Source: Taeniopygia guttata
Taxonomy: Eukaryota > Chordata > Aves > Passeriformes > Estrildidae
Length of the DNA stretch: 64,000 nucleotides
Assembly (NCBI RefSeq): GCF_048771995.1
Contig: NC_133050.1
Span: 6,682,501-6,746,500, forward strand
Direction of reading: 5' to 3'
Each line of letters opens with the position of its first letter. The first letter of the stretch is position 1. The translations under genes were made by a program, and so were the position numbers. The notes below the pieces were generated by a model. It saw only the letters and a list, made by a program, of their open reading frames with translations. It was not told the origin of the DNA and made no database searches. This document shows, piece by piece, positions 53,701-61,700 of this stretch.

Positions 53701-55819
53701 GGTTCCCAGGCTGGTTTTGGGGTGTTTTAGACTTCCCTGGCTGGTTTTGGGGTGATTAGGGCTATTTTAGGGTTGTTTTGGGGTTATTTGGGCTGATTTT
53801 GGGGGTTCCCTGACTGGTTTTGGGGTGTTTAGGGGGTTCCCAGGCTGATTTTGGGGTGATCTGGGCTGGTTTTGGGGTGATTAGGGCCGGTTTTGGGGTG
53901 TTTTGGGGGTCCCTCACTTGTAGATGCTGACGTGGGGGGACACGGGCCGCCCCGAGCGCGAGTTCCTCTCCCAGAACCGCCTCATCTCCTCCTGCGCCGT
54001 CGTCCCCATCGGGATCGTCCTGGGGACAGGCAGGGCCTGAGCCCCGACCCCAAAAATACCCCAAAGCCACCCCAAAAATACCCCAAAGCCACCCCAAAAA
54101 TACCCCAAAGCCACCCCAGAACCCAGGAGATACACCAAACACACCCTAAAAACCTAAACCCACCCTAAACCCCAGAAAAATAACCCTAAACCCACCCTAA
54201 AACCCCAAAGCCACCCCAAAACCCAGGAAATACCCCAAACTCGCCCCAAAAATACCCCAAACCCACCCTAAAAATACCCCAAAGCCACCCCAGAACCCAG
54301 AAGATACACCAAACCCACCCTAAAACCCCAAACCCACCCCAAACCCCCGAAAAATAGCCCTAAACCCACCCTAAAACCCCAAACCCACCCCAAACCCCAG
54401 AAAAATAGCCCTAAACCCACCCTAAAACCCAGAAAAACAACCCCAAACACACTCCAAAACACAGGAAATATCCTAAACCCACCCTAACACCCAAAAAACC
54501 CTAAAATCCACCCCAAAAAAACTCCTAAAATCACCCCAAAACCCAAAAAAACCCTAAAATCACCCCAAAACCCAAAAAAACCCTAAATCACCTCAAAACC
54601 CACCCTAAAACCCAAAAAAACCCTAAACCCACTCCTAAAACCCTAAACCCATCCCAAAATAATAAAAAAAAAAACTTTAAAAGTCACCCCAAAACTCAAA
54701 AAAAAACCCCAAAATCCATCCCAAAACACCACAAATCCCACCCCAAAACCCCAAAATAAACCCCAAAATCCATCCCAAACCCAACAATCCCCCTAAAATG
54801 CCCAAAATCCCCAAATTCCCTCCCAGGCTCTCACTGGTGCAGGGTGGGGCCGGGCCCCAGCCGGGCCAGGAGGCAGCGCCGGCCCAAACCCCTGGAAAGA
54901 GAAAAAAAAGGGGAAAAATGGGAAAAAATACAACAAAAATAGGGAAAAATGGGAAAAAATAGGGGGAAAATAAGAAAAAATGGGTGAAAAATGAGGAAAA
55001 ATTGAAAAAATGGGGGAAATGGGAAAAACGTGGGGAAAATGGGAAAAATTGGGGGAAAATACAACAAAAAATGGGAAAAACTGGAAAAATTGAGAGAAAA
55101 TGGGAAAAAATGGAAAAAATACAACAAAAATTGGGGAAAATGGGGAAATTTGAGAGAAAATGGGAAAAATGGGGGGAAATGGGAAAAAAGGGGAAAAATA
55201 CAACAAAAATTGGGAAAAATGGGAATAAATGGGGGGAAATGGGAAATATGGGGAAAATTGGGGGAAAATGGGAAAAATAAAAAAAAATGGAATAATGGGG
55301 AAAAATGGGGAGAAATGGGAAAAAATACAACAAAATTTTGGAAAAACGGGAAAAATGCTAAAAAATGAGAAAAAATGGTGGGAAAATGGGGGAAAATACA
55401 ACAAAAATTGGGGAAATTGGGGAAAATTGAGAGAAAATGGGAAAAATTAGGGGAAATGGGGAAAAATACAAAAAAAAAAAGGGGGAAACGGGAAAAATGA
55501 AGGGAAATGGGACACAGGGTGACACTGAGGGGACACTGAGGGGACACTGAGGGGACACTGAGGGGACACCCAGGGGTCACTCAGGGCACACCCAGGGGAC
55601 ACTGAGGGGACATTGAGGACACGCAGCCATGGCTGGGCCGGGCCAGCCCCGAACTGCGGCGGGACGCCGAGAAATGGCCTCAGGCCCGGCCCGCCCCCGC
55701 CGCGCTGTCCCCTGGGTGTCCCCAATGTCCCCCCAATGTCCCCAATGTCCCCCCAATGTCCCCCCGTGTCCCCGGCCCGGTCCCGGTCCCCGGAGTCACC
55801 TCAGCGCCAGCGCCGCCAT
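50626..55819 (-). CDS. SDHC: Succinate dehydrogenase cytochrome b560 subunit, mitochondrial
   Basis: SDHC is a membrane anchor of respiratory complex II. With SDHD it binds heme b and ubiquinone and passes electrons from succinate. Coding exons on the minus strand are 55800-55819 (20 nt), 54835-54891 (57), 53918-54019 (102), 53209-53270 (62), 51303-51466 (164) and 50626-50730 (105). These total 510 nt or 169 codons plus stop, the exon lengths I recall for human. The N-terminus (residues 1 to about 29, Arg/Leu-rich, no acids) is a mitochondrial targeting peptide. [14 protein letters not shown] carries the quinone-site Ser68 and Arg72. YHSWNGVRH carries the heme ligand His127. Three membrane helices are visible, the last being [15 protein letters not shown]. 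Frame, splice sites and key residues are intact, although large arrays fill most introns. Confidence 0.97.
50780..51300. repeat. Arrays CCCATTCCCATTCCC and TGTCCCCATTTGTCCC in SDHC intron 5
   Basis: Units of 6-7 bp (CCCATTC) to about 51055 are followed by 12-18 bp TTTGTCCCCGCTGTCCCC units up to the exon 5 donor. Confidence 0.9.
51303..51466 (-). CDS. SDHC: SDHC exon 5 (heme ligand)
   Basis: The 164-nt exon encodes [20 protein letters not shown] through [10 protein letters not shown] with His127. The donor is GTCAGC. The acceptor edge is copied in the neighbouring intron 4 array. Confidence 0.96.
51467..52810. repeat. Array seeded from the SDHC exon 5 acceptor edge
   Basis: GAGAACAGGGACACACCTGG is the exon 5 start plus acceptor (true copy 51452-51470). 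It recurs near 52185 and 52470, with close variants near 52253 and 52655 and many GAGCAGGGATACACCTGGA derivatives. The period is about 20 bp with higher-order ~150 bp blocks. Confidence 0.92.
53209..53270 (-). CDS. SDHC: SDHC exon 4 (quinone site)
   Basis: The 62-nt exon encodes [20 protein letters not shown]. Ser68 and Arg72 for ubiquinone contact are present. Confidence 0.96.
53280..53905. repeat. Minisatellite TTTTGGGGTGCTTTGGG in SDHC intron 3
   Basis: Units of about 20-40 bp (TTCCCTGGCTGGTTTTGGGG) with a near-exact 120 bp repeat (53290 and 53390 blocks) fill the intron. Confidence 0.9.
53918..54019 (-). CDS. SDHC: SDHC exon 3
   Basis: The 102-nt exon encodes [17 protein letters not shown] through SPHVSIY. 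The [10 protein letters not shown] stretch is the start of the mature protein region. Confidence 0.96.
54040..54790. repeat. Minisatellite CCCCAAAAATACCCCAAAGC in SDHC intron 2
   Basis: Units of 12-18 bp (CCACCCTAAAACCCCAAACC) are A/C-rich on the plus strand. The array is more degenerate toward the right end. Confidence 0.9.
54835..54891 (-). CDS. SDHC: SDHC exon 2 (targeting peptide)
   Basis: The 57-nt exon encodes [18 protein letters not shown], parallel to human HVGRHCLRAHFSPQLCI. It has acceptor TTCCAG and donor GTGAGA. Confidence 0.93.
54895..55480. repeat. Purine-rich array AAATGGGAAAAATGGGGG in SDHC intron 1
   Basis: Units of about 12-16 bp with AATACAACAAAAATTGGGG inserts fill the intron. 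Almost all of the first intron is A/G on plus. Confidence 0.93.
55500..55615. repeat. Short array TGAGGGGACAC in SDHC intron 1
   Basis: Eleven-bp units (ACTGAGGGGAC) occur eight or nine times. Confidence 0.85.
55800..55819 (-). CDS. SDHC: SDHC exon 1 (start)
   Basis: It encodes MAALAL and the first two bases of an Arg codon, 20 coding nt as in human. The ATG lies in a YY1-like AAGATGGCGG. Confidence 0.93.
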
Positions 55820-55880
55820 CTTGGAGCCGTCGCGACGGAAGTGCAGTGACGCACTTCCGGTGGGGAGGGAGCGCGCGGGG
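55820..55880 (-). promoter_or_regulatory. SDHC: SDHC promoter with two opposed ETS sites
   Basis: CCGGAAGTGC on minus (55860-55851) and CGGAAGTGC on plus (55836-55844) face each other within 25 bp, next to the YY1-like start. GABP/NRF-2 pairs of this kind are typical of respiratory-chain genes. Confidence 0.65.
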
Positions 55881-55884
55881 AGGG

Positions 55885-56265
55885 CGGGAATCTATAACGG
55901 AGATCGATAACTGGGATCGATAACCGGGATCGATAACTGATAGCGATAACTGAGATCCATAACTGGGATCGATAACTGAGAGCGATAACTGAGATCGATA
56001 ACTGGGATCGATAACTGATAGCGATAACGGAGATCGATAACTGATAATGGTCACTGGGATCGATAACTGAGAGCGACAACTGAGATCGGTATTGATAGCT
56101 GTATTGAGATCGGTCACTGAGATCAATAACTGATATCGGTACTGATAGCGATAACTGGGATCAATAACTGAGATCGGTCACTGTTATTGATCCCCGGGAT
56201 CGATGCCTGATATCGGATCCGTTATTGATCCCTGATATCAGATCCGTTATCAATTCCGTTATCGA
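55885..56265. repeat. Minisatellite GATCGATAACTGGGATC upstream of SDHC
   Basis: Units of 12-14 bp (GATCGATAACTGA, GATAGCGATAACTG) are rich in ATCGAT palindromes. The array starts within 70 bp of the SDHC start codon. Confidence 0.93.
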
Positions 56266-56269
56266 GCAG

Positions 56270-56695
56270 AACCCCCCTTTACAATTTTCCCCCCAAAATC
56301 CCCCAAATCCTCCCCAAAACCCCAAAACCCGCCCCAAAAAAAACCCAAATCCCCCCAAAACCTCCTCAAAATCCCCTAAAAAACCCTCAAAACCCTCCCA
56401 AAACCACCCAAAATCCCCCAAAAACCCAACCCCCCCAAAGCCTCCCCAAAATCCCCTAAAAACCCCCCAAAATCCCCCAAATCCCCCAAATCCCCCTCAC
56501 CCAACCACGAGCACCACGTGCCCCCCATGTCCTCCCCCAAAACCCCCCAAAAATCCCCAAAAATCCCCAATCTCAAAAATCCCCCCCAAAAATCCCCACA
56601 AAACCTCCCCAAAATAAACCCCAAACCCTCCCAAACCCCCCCAAAACTCCCCAAAATCCCCTAAAATCCCCCCAAAAAAACCCCCCAAACCCCCC
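56270..56695. repeat. Array CCCCCCAAAATCCCC
   Basis: Degenerate A/C-rich units of 8-12 bp lie in the SDHC-MPZ intergenic region. Confidence 0.8.
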
Positions 56696-58425
56696 ATGTC
56701 CCTCCCTGTGTCCCCCAATGTCCCCCCCATGTCCCTTCGTGTCCCCCAATGTCCCTCCCTGTGTCCCCAATGTGCCCCCTCTGTCCCCGCTGTCCCCTCC
56801 GTGTCCCGCCATGTCCCTATCACGTCCCCCAATGTCCCACATGTCCCCATCGTGTCCCCCAATGTCCCCCCGTGTCCCCATCATGTCCCAAACATGTCCC
56901 CCCTATGTCCCCGCTGTCCCCCCCATGTCCCCAATGTCCCCCCTCTGTCCCCGCATGTCCCCCCGTGTCCCCATCGTGTCCCCCCATGTCCCCCCGTGTC
57001 CCTTCATGTCCCTCCCCGTGTCCCCCGTGTCCCCATCATGTCCCCCCATGTCCCTTCATGTCCCCCCATGTCCCTCCCGCTGTCCCCCCAATGTCCCCCC
57101 TCTGTCCCCGCTGTCCCCTCATGTCCCCCAATGTCCCCCCCGTGTCCCTTCATGTCCCTCCCCATGTCCCCCGTGTCCCCATCATGTCCCAAACATGTCC
57201 CCCCTATGTCCCCGCTGTCCCCTCCGTGTCCCACCATGTCCCTATCACGTCCCCCAATGTCCCACATGTCCCCCCATGTCCCTCCCCGTGTCCCCAATGT
57301 CCCCCCGTGTCCCCCCATGTCCCTCCCGCTGTTCCCCCAATGTCCCCCCGTGTCCCCATCGTGTCCCCCCATGTCCCTTCATGTCCCTCCCTGCGTCCCA
57401 CCGTGTCCCCATCATGTCCCCCCATGTCCCCAATGTCCCCCCATGTCCCTCCCGCTGTCCCCCCTCTGTCCCTGCTGTCCCCTCATGTCCCCCCGTGTCC
57501 CCAATGTCCCCCCTCTGTCCCCGCATGTCCCCCCGTGTCTCCAATGTCCCCCCCATGTCCCCATCGTGTCCCCCCATGTCCCTCCCTGTGTCCTCCCCGT
57601 GTCCCCAATGTCCCTTCATGTCCCCCCCATGTCCCCATCGTGTCCCCCCCTGTCCCTCCCGCTGTCCCCCCTATGTCCCCGCTGTCCCCCCCATGTCCCC
57701 AATGTCCCCCCGTGTCCCCATCGTGTCCCCCAATGTTCCCCCATGTCCCTCCCTGTGTCCCCAACGTCCCCCACGTCCCCATCGTGTCCCCCCATGTCCC
57801 TTCATATCTCTCCCTGCGTCCCCCCATGTCCCCATCATGTCCCCCAATGTCCCCCCGTGTCCCCATCGTGTCCCCCCCATGTCCCTCGCCGTGTCCCCAA
57901 TGTCCCCCCATGTCCCAAATGTCCCCCCGTGTCCCCCAATGTCCCCCCCATGTCCCTCCCGGTGTCCCCAATGTCCCCCCATGTCCCCCTGTGTCCCCCC
58001 AATGTCCCCCCTCTGTCCCCGCTGTCCCCCCATGTCCCCATCATGTCCCCCCATGTCCCTCCCTATGTCCCCCCAATGTCCCCCCTATGTCCCTATCATG
58101 TCCCCTAATGTCCCCCCATGTCCCCCCCGGTGTCCCCAATGTACCCCCATGTCCCCATCGTGTCCCCAATGTCCCCCCGTGTCCCCATCGTGTCCCCCCA
58201 TGTCCCTCCCGCTGTCCCCCCAGTGTCCCCCCTATGTCCCCGCTGTCCCCTCATGTCCCCCCGTGTCCCCAATGTCCCCCCATGTCCCTCCCCGTGTCCC
58301 CCCATGTCCCCCCGTGTCCCCCAATGTCCCCGCGTGTCCCCATCATGTCCCCCAATGTCCCCCCATGTCCCTCCCGCTGTCCCCCCAATGTCCCCCCCCC
58401 TGTCCCCGCTGTCCCCTCCGGCCAC
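56696..58425. repeat. Minisatellite CCCCCATGTCCCCATCGTGT between SDHC and MPZ
   Basis: More than 120 copies of a 12-18 bp unit (CCCCAATGTCCCCCCATGTC) are organised in ~200-400 bp higher-order blocks. Frames of up to about 890 codons cross it and into MPZ intron 1; these are repeat shadows. Confidence 0.95.
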
Positions 58426-58429
58426 ATTC

Positions 58430-58687
58430 CTGGTCCCCCGCCCCCGCGGCGCGCGGGAATGCGGCCGGACAAAGGCCACCAGTGTCCCCGTCCCCCTCGC
58501 CACCCTCGGTGTCCCTCGGTGTCCCTCAATGTCCCCTTTCAGCGGGGACCCCGCGGGCCGGGCCCCCCCCGCGCCCGCCGCCCATTGGCCGAGATTTGGG
58601 GGTGCAGCGCTGCCCGGGCCACCCTAAAACCGCGGCGCCACCGCTGTCCCCTGCTGCCACCGCCGCTGTCCCCTCCGTGCCACCGCC
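58430..58687 (+). promoter_or_regulatory. MPZ: MPZ proximal promoter
   Basis: This non-arrayed, CpG-rich block sits between two minisatellites. It has an inverted CCAAT box (ATTGG, 58584-58588), about 100 bp before the ATG, and an ACAAAGG SOX-like word (58470-58476). SOX10 drives MPZ in Schwann cells, so the latter is plausible but unproven. Confidence 0.5.
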
Positions 58688-58745
58688 ATGTCCCCGAGGG
58701 CCACCCGCCGCCTCCTCCTCGCGGCCGGGCTGCTGGCGGCGCTGG
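58688..58745 (+). CDS. MPZ: MPZ exon 1 (signal peptide)
   Basis: It encodes MSPRATRRLLLAAGLLAAL, phase 1, donor GTGAGT. The human exon is 67 nt, so this one is three codons shorter. Confidence 0.88.
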
Positions 58746-61700
58746 GTGAGTTGGGGACAAGGGACAGGTCCCCAAAAAGGGGGGGGGGGGGGGTTTGGGG
58801 GTGGCCGTGGCTGTCACCAACCTGGGGACACGGGTGGGTGGCGGCCAAGGGGGTCCTGGTCATTGTCACCTCTCCGGGTGGCGGCCAGGGGGGTTCTGGT
58901 CATTGTCACCTCCCTGGGGACATGGGCAGGTGGCGGCCAGGAGGGTCCTGGTCATTGTCACCTCCTTGGGGACATGTGGGGGTGGCGGCCAGGGGGGTCC
59001 TGGTCATTGTCACCTCTCCGGGTGGCGGCCAGGGGGGTTCTGGTCATTGTCACCTCCCTGGGGACATGTGGGGGTGGCTGCAAGGACAGTCCCGGTCATT
59101 GTCACCTCCTTGGGGACACGGGCAGGTGGTGGCCAGGACGGTCCTGGTCATTGTCACCTCCTTGGGGACACGGGTGGGTGGCGGCCAGGGGGGTCCCGGT
59201 CATTGTCACCTCCTTGGGGACAGGTGGAGGTGGCGGCCAGGGGGGTCCTGGTCATTGTCACCTCCTTGGGGACAGCTGGGGGTGGTGGCCAGGGGGGTCC
59301 TGGTCATTGTCACCTCCTTGGGGACACGGGCGGGTGGCGGCCAGGGGGGTCCTGGTCATTGTCACCTCCTTGGGGACAGGTGGGGGTGGCTGACAGGGGG
59401 GTCCTGGTCATTGTCACCTCCTTGGGGACAGCTGGGGGTGGCAGCCAGGGGGGTCCCGGTCATTGTCACCTCTCCGGGTGGCTGCCAGGACGGTCCCGGT
59501 CATTGTCACCTCCTTGGGGACACGGGTGGGTGGCTGCCAGGACGGTCCCGGTCATTGTCACCTCCCTGGGGACATGTGGGGGTGGCTGCAAGGACAGTCC
59601 TGGTCATTGTCACCTCCTTGGGGACACGGGTGGGTGGCGGCCAGGGGGGTCCTGGTCATTGTCACCTCCTTGGGGACACAGGCGGGTGGCTGACAGGGGG
59701 GTCCTGGTCATTGTCACCTCTCCGGGTGGCTGCCAGGACGGTCCTGGTCATTGTCACCTCCTTGGGGACACGGGTGGGTGGCGGCCAGGACGGTCCCAGA
59801 GCTGTCACCCCCCTGGGGACACGGGCGGGTGGTGGTCAGGGGCGTCATGGACATTGTCACCTCCCTGGGGACACGGGTGGGTGGCGGTCAGGGGGGTCCC
59901 GGTCATTGTCACCTCCTTGGGGGTGGCGGCCAGAAGGGTCCTGGTTATTGTCACCTCCTTGGGGACACGGGCGGGTGGCGGCCAGGAGGGTCCTGGTCAT
60001 TGTCACCTCCTTGGGGACAGGTGGGGGTGGCGGCCAGGACGGTCCCAGAGCTGTCACCAACGCGAGGGGTGCCACACCCAGCCCTGATGGTGTCACCGGC
60101 GGGCACAGAGCGTCCCATTGTCACCTCCCCGCTGTGCTGGCTGCCACCCCCGCCCGTGTCACCGCGCACCGGGGGACACTGTCCCCTCGGAGAGCCACCC
60201 CTGGGCACGACAGTGCCACCACCCCACTGTCCCCTCGGAGCCACCCCTGGGCACGGCGGTGCCACCACCCCGCCGGTGGCAGCTCGGGGACAGCGGTGGG
60301 TGTGGTCCCCGCGCGGGGGTGGCACTGACGGCTCTGTGTCACCAGGAGTGTCGCCGGTGTCCCCAATCCACGTGTACACGCCGCGCGAGGTCTATGGCAC
60401 CGTGGGCTCGCGTGTCACCCTGTCCTGCAGCTTCTGGTCCCGCGAGTGGATCTCGGAGGACATCTCCATCACCTGGCACTTCCAGGCCGAGGGCTCCCGC
60501 GACAGCATCTCCGTCAGTGTCCCCAATGTCCCCGAGGTGTCCCCAAGCTGTCCCCAAGCCGTCCCCACCGCGCCCCCAGCCCCGGTGTCCCTTTGTCGCA
60601 GCGGCAGCGCGACGGAGCCTTCCCTGAGGGTGACACTTGGCGTGTCCCCGTGGTGTCACCAGTCTCCAGCAGTGTCCCCGTGCTCTGTGGTGGCACTGGG
60701 GTGTCCCCTTGCCCTGTGGTGGCACTGGGGTGTCCCCAAGGTGTCCCCAGCCCTGCTGCCCCTTGGGTTCCACCCCAGCAGTGTCCCCGTGCCCTGTGGT
60801 GGCACCGGGGTGTCCCCAAGGTGTCCCCAGTGCCCACCGGGTCCAGCCCCAGCAGTGTCCCCTTGCTCTGTGGTGGCACTGGGGTGTCCCCTTGCCCTGT
60901 GGTGGCACTGGGGTGTCCCCAAGGTGTCCCCAGCCATGCTGTCCCTTCGGTTCCAGTCCCCGGCAGTGTCCCCTTGCCCTGTGGTGGCACTGGGGTGTCC
61001 CTAAGGTGTCCCCATTGCCCGCCGGGTCCAGCCCCAGCAGTGTCCCCTTGCCCTGTGGTGTCCCCAAGGTGTCCCCTTGCCCTGTGGTGTCCCCAAGGTG
61101 TCCCCAGCCCTGCTGCCCCCTGGGTTCCACCCCAGCAGTGTCCCCTTGCCCTGTGGTGGCACCGGGGTGTCCCCAAGGTGTCCCCAGTGCCCGCTGGCTC
61201 TCATCACCATCCCCAGCAGGACACACCTTCCCTTGAGGTGGCACCGGGGTGTCCCCACAGTGTCCCCTTGCCAACCTCAGCAGGTGGGCACACCGCTGTC
61301 CCTGCGGTGTCCCCGTGTCCCCACCAGCCACCGTGTCCCCTCACACCGCCCACAGACACCCTGGGGACACCACGAACACCTCCAGCACCCTGTCCCCTCT
61401 GTCCCCACCCACCCCACGGCTGGCTGCCATCCCGCCGAGCCCGGGGGCCACCTCAGCGCCGCGGTGACCGCGGTGTCACCTCCGCTGTGGCAGATCTTCC
61501 ACTACGCCAAGGGCCAGCCCTACATCGACGACGTGGGGACATTCAAGGAGCGCATGGAGTGGGCGGGGAACCCGCGGCGCCGTGATGGCTCCATCGTCAT
61601 CCACAGCCTGGAGCCCAGCGACAACGGCACCTTCACCTGCGACGTCAAGAACCCGCCCGACATCGTGGGCAAGTCCTCCCAGGTCACCCTCTACGTGCTG

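Noticed and set aside
56718-59393. An open frame of about 890 codons between SDHC and MPZ and into MPZ intron 1
   Set aside because: It is a Pro/Cys/Ser repeat shadow of the CCCCCATGTCCCC array, running across the MPZ signal exon out of frame.
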